Below are positions 44,635-53,050 of a DNA stretch of 64,000 bases, one piece after another. Each line of letters begins with the position of its first letter. Position 1 is the first letter of the stretch. Made by a program: the position numbers and the translations under genes. Origin of the DNA: Streptomyces populi (GTDB lineage Bacteria; Actinomycetota; Actinomycetes; Streptomycetales; Streptomycetaceae); the NCBI RefSeq assembly GCF_002911015.1, contig NZ_KZ626867.1:29960-93959 (forward strand). The letters are read 5' to 3'. The notes under the pieces were generated by a model, which was not told the DNA's origin, made no database searches, and worked only from the letters and a program-made list of their open reading frames with translations.

Positions 44635-45611
44635 ACGTGGACGAGATGAAGGACGTGCGCGAGTTCCGGGCCGGGGCGCCGAAGCCCGACCGGGCACGGC
44701 TCGCCGAGGGGCGGGACCGGCTGAGCAGCGCCACGGTGCGGGACCGGGGACGCAGGAGGCTGCGGGCCGACTGGCGGCTCGCAGCGGTCGGGGCCGCCGC
44801 CGCGCTCACCGCGGTGGCCGTGCTGGCCTCCGGCCTCGGAGGGGGCGGCCACAGCGACGTGGAGCCCACGGTGCCGGCCGGGACGCGGACGGTGCAGGGT
44901 TCGGTGAAGGAGGTGCTGGAGCGGGCCGCGACCACGGTGGAGCGGGCTGATCCGCCGCCCACGCCGCACGCGGGCCAGTGGATCTACGAGAAGAAGCTCG
45001 CGGCCAGTCCCGGAATCTGGCCCAAGAACGCCGCCCGGCCCGAGCCGGAGCCGGAGCCCCAGGAGCACTGGGAGCGGTACGCGGACCCGCGCTTCGAGAA
45101 CGGCAAGGAGGGCGACGACCGCTCCATGCGCGAACGGCTCCGCTTCCTCGACGAGCTGCCGGACGACCCGGCCGCCGTGCTGAAGAAGGTCCGCGCCTAC
45201 TACCCGTCCGGGAAGGGCGACCCCGAGCCCGAGGGGGAGCACGACATGCGTGCGCTGAGCGTGCTGTTCGAGTCCCAGCCCGTCCCGCCGCAGGCGCTCG
45301 CCAAGCTGTACCGCGCGCTGGCCGCGGTCCCCGGCGTCGAGGTCACCGACCATCTCGTACGGGACCTCGCGGGCCGGGACGCCCTCGCGTTCGGACACGA
45401 CGAGAAGGGGCAGAAGGTCCGCCGCGAGATCCTGATCGACCCGCACACGTACCAGTACCTCGGCGACCGATGGCTCGTCGTCAAGGACTACAAGGACACG
45501 TTCCCGGGCGCGGGCGACACCCCTGACCGGCCCTGGAAGGCGGGCGACATCATGTTCCAGAACGCGCTCCTGGCCACGGGAATCGTCGACCACAAGGGCG
45601 ACCGCCCCTGA
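44631..45611 (+). CDS. CU044_5270-family membrane protein, presumed anti-sigma partner
   Basis: The protein is 326 aa from GTG 44631. Cytoplasmic N-terminus (about 50 residues; MKDVREFRAGAPKPDRARL), one transmembrane helix (about 52-72), and an external domain ending in KGDRP with segments PHAGQWIYEKK, FLDELPDDPAAVLKKVRAYY, FESQPVPPQALAKLYRALAAVPGVEV and HTYQYLGDRW. It senses envelope cues and likely controls the cotranslated sigma factor, though no ZAS or RskA motif is visible. Confidence 0.8.
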   Translation: MNVDEMKDVREFRAGAPKPDRARLAEGRDRLSSATVRDRGRRRLRADWRLAAVGAAAALTAVAVLASGLGGGGHSDVEPTVPAGTRTVQGSVKEVLERAATTVERADPPPTPHAGQWIYEKKLAASPGIWPKNAARPEPEPEPQEHWERYADPRFENGKEGDDRSMRERLRFLDELPDDPAAVLKKVRAYYPSGKGDPEPEGEHDMRALSVLFESQPVPPQALAKLYRALAAVPGVEVTDHLVRDLAGRDALAFGHDEKGQKVRREILIDPHTYQYLGDRWLVVKDYKDTFPGAGDTPDRPWKAGDIMFQNALLATGIVDHKGDRP

Positions 45612-45750
45612 CATCCGGCGGGGGCGCCGAAGCTGTTCGCATGTACGACGGGACTGCGCGCGTACTCGACGGCACCAAGGCTCCACCGCCGGCGGGCGTT
45701 CCTTCCCCACTGGTCGTCAACAACGGATATCCCGCCGTCCCGACACAGGT

Positions 45751-45786
45751 CAGAGGCCCATTCGCGTGATCGCGAATGGGCCTCTG
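45751..45786 (+). terminator. Hairpin in the right repeat copy
   Basis: CAGAGGCCCATTCGCG and its complement around TGAT; relative to 38532 the base changes keep pairing. Confidence 0.7.
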
Positions 45787-45792
45787 CCGTGC

Positions 45793-45815
45793 GTGCAGCA
45801 GCGGAGTACGGCAAC
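45793..45815 (+). repeat. 23-bp GTACRGCA direct-repeat motif, copy 5
   Basis: GTGCAGCA-GCGGA-GTACGGCAAC, 47 bases right of the tRNA-Pro end fragment. Confidence 0.65.
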
Positions 45816-46066
45816 CGCCACGACTCTTGCCGGCCGTCCTCGGCCGACGGTTCCTCCACCCGCTCCCGCTGCTTGTGCCTCCCCTTCTTCTCCTCGTGCC
45901 CGGGAAGGGTCGGCGCTCCGCGGACCGTTCGTGAACAGGGTCATGCTTCGCAACCTCGGAACCGGCCCACGCGTATCCGCATGTGAACAGGGGGGAGCGC
46001 CTGAGATGCCGTGCCCCGTCGGATGAGGCCCGCACGGGCCCACGAGCGGATACGAGTACGGACCCC

Positions 46067-47524
46067 ATGGATTCGATCCACGACGACACAGCGAAGTTCG
46101 CGTCACTGCTGACGCGTCTGAAGGAGCGCACCGGCCGCAGCTACGCGGCACTGGCCCGCCGGCTGGGCATGCACGCCTCCACCCTGCACCGCTACTGCGC
46201 CGGAGAGGCGGTCCCGCAGGACTTCGCCGGGATCGAGCGGTTCGCCGTGCTCTGCGGCGCCTCCCCCGAAGAACGCGTGGAGTTGCACCGCCGGTGGATC
46301 ATGGCGGTCGCGGCACGGCGACGACCACAACCGTCCGACGCCCGGCGGACATCGACGCCCCCCGAGACCACGAGCACCGCGACATCGGCCGCGACACCAG
46401 CTACGACACCGGCCGCGGTGCCCGCCGCGTCCGCGAACCGCGGCAGTCCGGCGGCCGAGGCACCCGAGCCGACCCCACCGGCCGGCCCTCGCCCCGAGCC
46501 GACCCCACCGGCCGAGCCGCGGCCCCGTGCCGGGCGTCCCCGGCGGCGGTCCGTGCGATCGACCGTGTCGGCGGTCTCCCTCGTCTTCGCGCTCGCCGGC
46601 CTCACCGTTGCCGTTGCCGTTGCCGTTGCCGGACCCTTTTCCGCCGACGGTGAGTCGTCGGTCTCCGCCCGCACCGCGCCGGAACCCTCCGTCTCGGCCG
46701 CACACCGCGGCGTCCGCCCCCAGAAGCACCGGGCGAACACCCGCGCGGCCTCACCGTCGGCCTCCGCCCGCACCGCACCAGAACCCTCTGCTTCTGCCAC
46801 ACACAGCAGCGGCGGCTCCCGGAAGAACCGGGCGAACGCCGGCGCGGCCCCACCGGCGACCCCGCTCACCTGGACGGTCGACTCCCACACCCGCGGGCTC
46901 TTCGGTTGCGGCGAGACCTACGTCGTCGCCAAGCCACCGCGACAGGTCCCCCCGCCCCCGCACCCGGAGGACGTCGCGGCGTGGGCCGCGTCCCAGCGGG
47001 CGGTGCACGGGAGCGCCACCGGTGTGCAGATCACGGTGCAGGGACGCGGCTCCGCCCCCGTCTCCCTGGAGGCCCTGCACGTGCGCGTGGTCAACCGCGC
47101 CGCCCCTGCCGCCGACCGGGGCGCCGCCTACTACTTGGGCGACGGCTGCGGTGCCGGCATCGTCCCCCGCCATTTCTCCGTGGACCTCGACGAGCACCAG
47201 CCCCTGGCCCGTTCGACGCACGGCGACAGCAACGGGACGGGCCCGACGCCCCCCGCGATCGACTTCCCCTACCGGGTGTCCCTACAGGAACCCGAAGTCC
47301 TGGTGGTCTCCTCGACCAACGAGTCCTGCACCTGCGACTGGTACCTCGATCTCGACTGGTCCTCAGGGGGCCGCACCGGCATGGTCCGCATCGACGACCA
47401 CGGCCGTCCCTTCCGCAGTACCAGCAGCGAAGGGCTGACGAACTACCAGTACGACCGCGTCAACTACCGTCCCGGCCGCTGGTTCGCGCTCCTCGCCCCC
47501 GAGACGGCGGCGACCGAAGACTGA
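46067..47524 (+). CDS. Membrane-tethered XRE-type HTH protein
   Basis: The protein is 485 aa from the ATG at 46067, without a clear ribosome site. Residues 8-70 are a helix-turn-helix domain (FASLLTRLKERTGRSYAALARRLGMHASTLHRYCAGEAVPQ). A Pro/Ala/Thr linker precedes one transmembrane helix (about 165-187, VSLVFALAGLTVAVAVAVA), then a Ser/Ala/Arg low-complexity duplication (two imperfect copies of SARTAPEPS.SA.H...) and a 200-residue external domain with four Cys including GCGETYVV and CTCDWYLDLDW. It is likely a one-component transmembrane regulator; ligand unknown. Confidence 0.8.
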   Translation: MDSIHDDTAKFASLLTRLKERTGRSYAALARRLGMHASTLHRYCAGEAVPQDFAGIERFAVLCGASPEERVELHRRWIMAVAARRRPQPSDARRTSTPPETTSTATSAATPATTPAAVPAASANRGSPAAEAPEPTPPAGPRPEPTPPAEPRPRAGRPRRRSVRSTVSAVSLVFALAGLTVAVAVAVAGPFSADGESSVSARTAPEPSVSAAHRGVRPQKHRANTRAASPSASARTAPEPSASATHSSGGSRKNRANAGAAPPATPLTWTVDSHTRGLFGCGETYVVAKPPRQVPPPPHPEDVAAWAASQRAVHGSATGVQITVQGRGSAPVSLEALHVRVVNRAAPAADRGAAYYLGDGCGAGIVPRHFSVDLDEHQPLARSTHGDSNGTGPTPPAIDFPYRVSLQEPEVLVVSSTNESCTCDWYLDLDWSSGGRTGMVRIDDHGRPFRSTSSEGLTNYQYDRVNYRPGRWFALLAPETAATED

Positions 47525-47698
47525 CGACGGCCGACTGCCGACTGCCGACTGACGGAGCGACAGGTCACGCTGCCCGCCCGGCAGCACGGCCGGCGGAAGC
47601 GGAGCCGTCGGTGCGGGCCGACGGCGCCGCCCGGTCCGCTCCCGGCCGAAGCCAGGAACGGACCGGGCGGAGCGGCCGCTTCGTCAGCGGACGCTTCG

Positions 47699-48217
47699 TC
47701 AGCGGGCGCTCTTGGTGCGGATGTCGCTGACGCCGTCGACCGCATCCGCCTTCACGACGAGGTCGGTCGTCACCGTCGGCGACTCCCCGCCGCCGAAGCG
47801 GTGGGTGACGGTGATCTCACGGCTCTCGCCGTCCCCGCGCACCGTCCAGTCCACCGGGACGTTCTGGGCGCGCAGGACGCCGTCCGTCTTGTTCGTCTTC
47901 TCCCAGGCCTCCAGCTTCTTGGCGAAGGCGGGCACCAGGTAGTGCGCGCGCAGCGCCTTGGCCAGCGCGGCGTCCGGGCCCCGGGGAGCGTCCTTCGCGT
48001 CGACGTACGCGCCGTAGAAGTCGGCGACCTGGGTCACCACGTCACCGTTGAAGCCGTTGACCGTCCGCACCGCGGCGGACGTCTTCACGGGCGCCTTGGC
48101 GGGGACGGCGGCCTGGGCCGCCGCCTGCGCCGACACGCCGAGCCCGACGGCCAGGACGAGACCGGCGGCGAAGGCCGCACGGCGGCCCGGACGACGTACG
48201 TGGGTGTTCCTGCTCAT
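47699..48217 (-). CDS. Secreted protein, 172 aa, unknown
   Basis: Start ATG 48217 behind AAGGAAG. A signal peptide (RRAAFAAGLVLAVGLGVSAQA) is followed by a mature domain with VADFYGAYVDAKDAPRG, LRAHYLVPAFAKKLEAWEKTN and VTHRFGGGESPTVTTDLVVKA. The layout helix-helix-beta sheet suggests an NTF2/SnoaL-like fold, common in secreted streptomycete proteins, but no active residues are seen. No neighbours suggest a role. Confidence 0.7.
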   Translation of the reverse strand: MSRNTHVRRPGRRAAFAAGLVLAVGLGVSAQAAAQAAVPAKAPVKTSAAVRTVNGFNGDVVTQVADFYGAYVDAKDAPRGPDAALAKALRAHYLVPAFAKKLEAWEKTNKTDGVLRAQNVPVDWTVRGDGESREITVTHRFGGGESPTVTTDLVVKADAVDGVSDIRTKSAR

Positions 48218-48818
48218 GTCGTGTCTTCCTTCATGATCGGTGGTCGGCAGGGGTCGCTCCCGGACCGCGCCGGCTCTCCCGCCGGACGTGCCCACCGACG
48301 TCTCACCACCCGTCCGCGTCCGGTCCGGGGACATGGCGGCCCGACCGCCCGAGCGGGCAGGAGCAGGCCGGATGTCCTCGCCCCGAGGTCGCGGGGCGGG
48401 CGCCGCAGGGCGCCGGACGTCGGGTACCGGGACACACGGATGCCCGGTACGCAGGCACTGGGTGGGAGTCGTCACCAGGCTGCTGCCGGGACTCGATCCG
48501 TCCCGGCCGGTGCGACATCCACAGCTTCGAAGACAGCGGGGAACCACCGCAACCACCGCCGCCCGATCCGCGACGGCGCAACCGTCCCACCCACCCTGAG
48601 CTGCGCGGACGTGCGCCGCCTGAGACGCCGTACTGGGATGCCGAGACGCCCCCGGATCCCACCGGAACGGCGCGGAACGGCGATCCCGTCCGTCGCGGCA
48701 CCCGGATCTCCCGTGCCGCGACCGCCCGTGCCCGGGAACCGGCGCGGGCCGGACGCGGGCACGGGAAGCCGCTGCCGCGCACCTGGTGCCGCCCCGGCGC
48801 GCGATCCGCCGCCGTCCT
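48218..48818. other. 600-base region without convincing gene
   Basis: Several overlapping open frames exist because of the GC content, but none has a ribosome site and codon bias. An inverted repeat CCCGTGCCCG...CGGGCACGGG (about 48727-48768, 21-base loop) may terminate the acyltransferase transcript on the minus strand. Confidence 0.45.
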
Positions 48819-50108
48819 CTAGCGGTTGCGGCGGCGGCCCTTGGAGCGGCGGGGGTAGGGGAAGAGCCGCGGACGGCGCTTGGCTGCCACGTCCTCGATC
48901 CAGCCGAAGAGCAGGATCGCCAGACAGATCAGCGGGACGGAGATCACCAGCGGGGTCCACTGGCTCGCCAGCAGCCACTGCGCGTGGTCGTAGAAGAAGC
49001 TGTTGCTCCACAGCGGGTCGATCAGCGGCTCGGTCAGCACCAGCGCGAAGGAGTGCCACAGGTAGACGGTGACCGCGCGGGAGTTGAGCAGGCTGATCAC
49101 GCCGTTGAACCGCTCCAGTGGCTTGGGCCACTGCTCCCAGGAGGGACTCAGGTGGAGCAGCAGCATCACCGCGCCGAACGACCAGATCGCCTGGGCGACC
49201 GGTACCGCCTCCAGGTCGTGCCCGAGCCGCGGGTTGTCCAGCGGAGACCGCATCAGCCACCAGTAGCCGAACATGAGCACCAGCGGCGCGAGGGACGGCA
49301 CGACGTACTGCGGGATCCTGCGGAGCAGTCCCTCCCCGTGGGCCATGCCGAGCAGCCAGCAGGAGCCGAAGGTGGTGAAGTCGGTGGCGGCTTCCATCAG
49401 CCGGCCGGACTGGTCGACCAGGCCGGAGTTGATGACGAACGCGAGCGCCAGCGGCACCAGCAGGGTGACCCAGGGCAGCTTCCGCAGCGCCTTGAGCATG
49501 AGCGGCGACAGCAGGACGTACCAGAGGTAGGCGCGCAGGTACCAGAGGGGGACACAGATCTGTTCGGCCCAGGAGGCCGGCAGGTGCCCGCCGAAGGTGT
49601 CCAGCGGGACCCCGAACGGCGGCTCGCTGAACGGCAGGACCCAGTAGGCCAGGTCGCCCCACCACCAGGTGGTGTGGTGGACGTCGGGCCGCCAGCCCTC
49701 CAGGATCATCAGCGGCACCACGACCGCGCCGAACAGCCACATCGGTGGCAGCAGTCGGCGCAGCCGGCCACGGATCACGCTCAGCGCCGGCCGGTTGAGG
49801 GAGCGCACCATCAGCGACCCGGCCAGCGCGAACATGACGCCCATGGAGGGGAAGACGATCGGCAGCCAGGTCCAGCTGAAGTTGTGGTAGACCACCACGC
49901 GGACCAGGGCGAGCGCCCGCAGCAGGTCGAGGTAGCGGTCGCGGCCGGGCTTGCGCGCGGGCGCCGGGGCCGCCTCCTCGGGCTCCGGGGCGCGCTGCGC
50001 GGGAATCGCGGCGGGGTCCGTCACCCGCAGGGCGACGGTGTCGGAGAAGTCGCGGATGCCGTAGGCACCTCGTTCCGCGGTGTTCGTGAAGACATCGCCG
50101 GTACTCAT
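48819..50108 (-). CDS. OafA-type acyltransferase 3 (exopolysaccharide)
   Basis: The protein is 429 aa, ten hydrophobic helices. RYLDLLRALALVRVVVYHNFSW near residue 60-80 carries the conserved His of acyltransferase family 3; R-rich cytoplasmic loop RGRLRRLLPPMW and YLWHSF near the end also match. Such enzymes O-acylate surface polysaccharides. Its start overlaps the stop of the synthase gene (ATGA at 50105). The pairing resembles MatA beside MatB in S. lividans, as recalled. Confidence 0.88.
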   Translation of the reverse strand: MSTGDVFTNTAERGAYGIRDFSDTVALRVTDPAAIPAQRAPEPEEAAPAPARKPGRDRYLDLLRALALVRVVVYHNFSWTWLPIVFPSMGVMFALAGSLMVRSLNRPALSVIRGRLRRLLPPMWLFGAVVVPLMILEGWRPDVHHTTWWWGDLAYWVLPFSEPPFGVPLDTFGGHLPASWAEQICVPLWYLRAYLWYVLLSPLMLKALRKLPWVTLLVPLALAFVINSGLVDQSGRLMEAATDFTTFGSCWLLGMAHGEGLLRRIPQYVVPSLAPLVLMFGYWWLMRSPLDNPRLGHDLEAVPVAQAIWSFGAVMLLLHLSPSWEQWPKPLERFNGVISLLNSRAVTVYLWHSFALVLTEPLIDPLWSNSFFYDHAQWLLASQWTPLVISVPLICLAILLFGWIEDVAAKRRPRLFPYPRRSKGRRRNR

Positions 50109-52279
50109 GAAGACATCGCCCCCGTCGTGACGTCGAGCCCCACCTCACCGGTGCGCTTCAGCTTCTGCCAGCGCAACCGGCCTCCGGTCAGAGCGGTGAT
50201 GGCGGACTGCATCAGCACCATGTACATGAGCACCCGGTAGACCACCTGCTGGGCCGGCAGCGTGATCAGATGCCACGCCTTCTCCTTGTCCAGGTGGAAG
50301 GACCACCAGGCGCAGACCGCCTGTAGGGCCATGACCGCGAACCAGGCGGCCAGGGTCTTGTACGCGTCGACGAAGACCACGCCGTAGACCATGCCGATGT
50401 CGAACGCGGGCGCGAGGAGCGGGGTGACCACCATGAACAGGGAGACGAACGGCAGCCCCACCCGGCCGAAGTGGCCGGCCGGGCCGCGCTCCAGCACCGC
50501 GTGCCGGTGCTTCCACATCGCCTGCATGGTGCCGTAGCTCCAGCGGTACCGCTGCGACCACAGCTGCTTCATGCTGACGGGCGCCTCGGTCCAGGCGCGG
50601 GCGTCCTCGGTGTAGACGACCTTCCAGCCGGCCCGGTGCAGGGCCATGGTCACGTCGGTGTCCTCGGCGAGCGTGTCGTCGCTCATGCCGCCCGCCTGCT
50701 GGAGCGCGGTACGGCGGAAGGCGCCGATGGCTCCGGGGATGGTCGGCATGCAGTTGAGCACGTCGTACATGCGGCGGTCGAGGTTGAAGCCCATCACGTA
50801 CTCGATGTGCTGCCAGGCGCCGATCAGCGTGTCGCGGTTGCCGACCTTGGCGTTGCCGGCGACCGCGCCGACGCGCTGGTCGGCGAAGGGCTGCACCAGC
50901 TCGCGGACGGTGGACGGTTCGAAGACCGTGTCGCCGTCCATCATGACGATCAGGTCGTGCGAGGCGGCGGCCACACCGGTGTTGAGGGCGGTCGGCTTGC
51001 CGCTGTTCTGCTGCCGGATCAGCCGGACGTTCGGCAGGCCGAGTTCCTCCACGATGGCGGACGTGTCGTCGGTCGACCCGTCGTCGACCACGATCACTTC
51101 GATGGGATGGTCGCTCGCGGCCAGGGAGAGCAGGGTGTTGGTGATGCACTCCTGCTCGTTGTACGCGGGAACCACCACGGTGACCGGTTCGGTGACCGGG
51201 TCGCCCCAGGAGAAGCCCTTCTTGCGGACGCGCCGCACGTGGACGGCCGAGAGCACCAGCATCAGCGCGAACCGCGCCATGACCAGCACACCGACGACCG
51301 CGAGCAGGGCGACCAGCCACGGCATCAGCCCCACCGAGAAGGTGGTGCACCACACGAACGCCTTGCCGACCCACAGGTTGTAGCCGGTGACCTCGGTGTT
51401 GGCGGAGGCGGTGCCGAGCGCCTCGGCGGTGGTCCTGAAGGTGTAGCCCTGGTCCTTGAGCTTCTCGATGATGATCGGCAGCGCGGCCAGCGTCTGCGCC
51501 CGGTTGCCGCCCGCGTCGTGCATCAGGACCATCTCGCCCTGGCCGGGGAGGTCGGGCATGGCGGCCTTGACGATGGAGTCGACGCCGGGGCGCTTCCAGT
51601 CGTCGGTGTCCTTGTCGATGAAGGCGGTCAGGTACCCCTCCGACCCGGCCTGCTTGGTCACCGGCCACGACCAGTCGTCCAGCGCGTCCACGGTGGAGGA
51701 GTAGGGCGGGCGGAACAGGCTGGAGTGGATGCCGGCGACACCGGCCAGCGCGAGCTGGGTCTCGCCCAGCTCCCAGGTGAGCCGGGTGCCGGAGTGCAGC
51801 GCGAGGTCGGGGTGGGTGAAGGTGTGCAGACCGATCTGATGGCCCTCGGCCACGATCTGGCGGATCAGAGCCGGATTGCGGGTGACCATCGAGCCGGTGA
51901 CGAAGAAGTCGGCGCGGACGTTCTCCTTCTTCAGCACCTCGAGGATCTTCGGCGTCCACTGGGGGGACGGCCCGTCGTCGAAGGAGAGGACGACGGTCTT
52001 GTCCGGGATCGTGTAGTTGACCGGCTTCTTGTTCTTGTCACCGCGCGCGTCGACGACCGGGCCGCCCTCCAGCACGCTGGTCGGGACGGTGGCCTTGTCC
52101 ACCGAGGTGGCGATGTCCTGGTCGTGGAAGACCTCGTTGTTCGCCATGCCCCGGAGCACCATCAGCGCCAGCAGGGTCGCCAGTACGGTCACCGGCAGGA
52201 AGAAGCGCAGGGGAGGTGCGGCGAGTCGGCGCGGCCGCGCGATGGACTGCCGGCGGCGTTGGCTGCGGGAGCGGGACAT
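50105..52279 (-). CDS. Bifunctional NodB deacetylase/GT2 polysaccharide synthase
   Basis: The protein is 724 aa. Residues 25-45 form one anchor. A NodB domain follows with SFDDG (Asp101, Asp102), HTFTH (His152, His156) and a RPPYSS motif 3. After another helix pair (about 315-350) comes a processive GT2 domain with VPAYNEQE, VVDDGSTDDT, MMDGDTVF, EDTDVT and QRYRW, followed by three helices. This is the fusion seen in MatB of S. lividans, which makes a poly-beta-1,6-N-acetylglucosamine-like glycan promoting pellet formation. Synthesis and deacetylation would happen on the same protein. Confidence 0.92.
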   Translation of the reverse strand: MSRSRSQRRRQSIARPRRLAAPPLRFFLPVTVLATLLALMVLRGMANNEVFHDQDIATSVDKATVPTSVLEGGPVVDARGDKNKKPVNYTIPDKTVVLSFDDGPSPQWTPKILEVLKKENVRADFFVTGSMVTRNPALIRQIVAEGHQIGLHTFTHPDLALHSGTRLTWELGETQLALAGVAGIHSSLFRPPYSSTVDALDDWSWPVTKQAGSEGYLTAFIDKDTDDWKRPGVDSIVKAAMPDLPGQGEMVLMHDAGGNRAQTLAALPIIIEKLKDQGYTFRTTAEALGTASANTEVTGYNLWVGKAFVWCTTFSVGLMPWLVALLAVVGVLVMARFALMLVLSAVHVRRVRKKGFSWGDPVTEPVTVVVPAYNEQECITNTLLSLAASDHPIEVIVVDDGSTDDTSAIVEELGLPNVRLIRQQNSGKPTALNTGVAAASHDLIVMMDGDTVFEPSTVRELVQPFADQRVGAVAGNAKVGNRDTLIGAWQHIEYVMGFNLDRRMYDVLNCMPTIPGAIGAFRRTALQQAGGMSDDTLAEDTDVTMALHRAGWKVVYTEDARAWTEAPVSMKQLWSQRYRWSYGTMQAMWKHRHAVLERGPAGHFGRVGLPFVSLFMVVTPLLAPAFDIGMVYGVVFVDAYKTLAAWFAVMALQAVCAWWSFHLDKEKAWHLITLPAQQVVYRVLMYMVLMQSAITALTGGRLRWQKLKRTGEVGLDVTTGAMSS

Positions 52280-52304
52280 GTATTTCCTGGTCGGTCGCGT
52301 CTGG

Positions 52305-52829
52305 CTACTGCGCGGTGGCGGGTTCGGTGGCGGTCACGGAGTTCGACGCCGCCGTACCGGCTCCGGTCGTCCCGGTGACGGAGGTGCTGGTGCCGGACCC
52401 CGCCGTGCCGGACCCGGTCGCTCCGGTGACGGACGTGGTGGTGCCGGATCCCGCCGTGCCGGATCCCGCCGCGCTGCCGGACCCGGTCGCTCCGGTGACG
52501 GACGTGGTGGTGCCGGTCCCCGCCGTGCCGGACCCGGTCGTCCCGGTGACGGGCGCGGTGGCCCCGGACGTGGCGGTGGCGCTCTTGCCGGGGGCCGCGG
52601 GCAGCGGCGCGTTCAGGTACTGGCTGGGCGGCGTCGTGTTCGCGCTGCCGGGGACGGTGAGCGCGGGCGCCTGCGACTGGGTTCCGACCAGGCCGGAGAC
52701 CATCGCCACCACGCACCCGGTGCAGATGACGCCCACCAGCCAGCCGAAACCACGCAGCCGACGGCCGCGCAGACCGGTCTCGTCCACGAAGACGGGGGCC
52801 GGCTCAACCTCCGTGGAGGTACTGGTCAT
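52305..52829 (-). CDS. Membrane protein with long Gly/Ser/Thr-rich tail
   Basis: The protein is 174 aa. About 28 cytoplasmic residues, a membrane helix (FGWLVGVICTGCVVAMVSGLV), and a tail made of about seven TG(A/T)TGSG / TSVTGATGSGTAGSG repeats that would extend into the cell wall. DNA of the repeats is nearly identical every 45-60 bases. It precedes the synthase gene by 25 bases, so it may be part of an exopolysaccharide operon. Confidence 0.7.
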   Translation of the reverse strand: MTSTSTEVEPAPVFVDETGLRGRRLRGFGWLVGVICTGCVVAMVSGLVGTQSQAPALTVPGSANTTPPSQYLNAPLPAAPGKSATATSGATAPVTGTTGSGTAGTGTTTSVTGATGSGSAAGSGTAGSGTTTSVTGATGSGTAGSGTSTSVTGTTGAGTAASNSVTATEPATAQ

Positions 52830-53050
52830 CGACAGCCCGGCCTTCCTTCGTCGTGTTGCGTCTGCCGGTTCGGTGCTGCCGAAAGCAGTAAGTAGTGCTG
52901 AAAAAGTTATTAATTCGGGGAGAAAGGGACATGATCCGACCCACCCCTGAATCAGGCGGCTAGATTAATATGCAGATTCCGTGAATGTCACGCGGGTCTC
53001 GTACAGTCCCGGCGAGTCGCTTGCTTCTTGTCCGAACGGAAACCTCACGC

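Larger units (their letters stand above)
45732..45877. repeat. 145-bp direct repeat, right copy
   Basis: It begins with the last about 18 bases of tRNA-Pro sequence (ATCCCGCC..CCCGACA, with two changes) at 45729 and includes a hairpin and motif copy 5. The surrounding gap 45612-46066 holds no gene. Confidence 0.8.
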
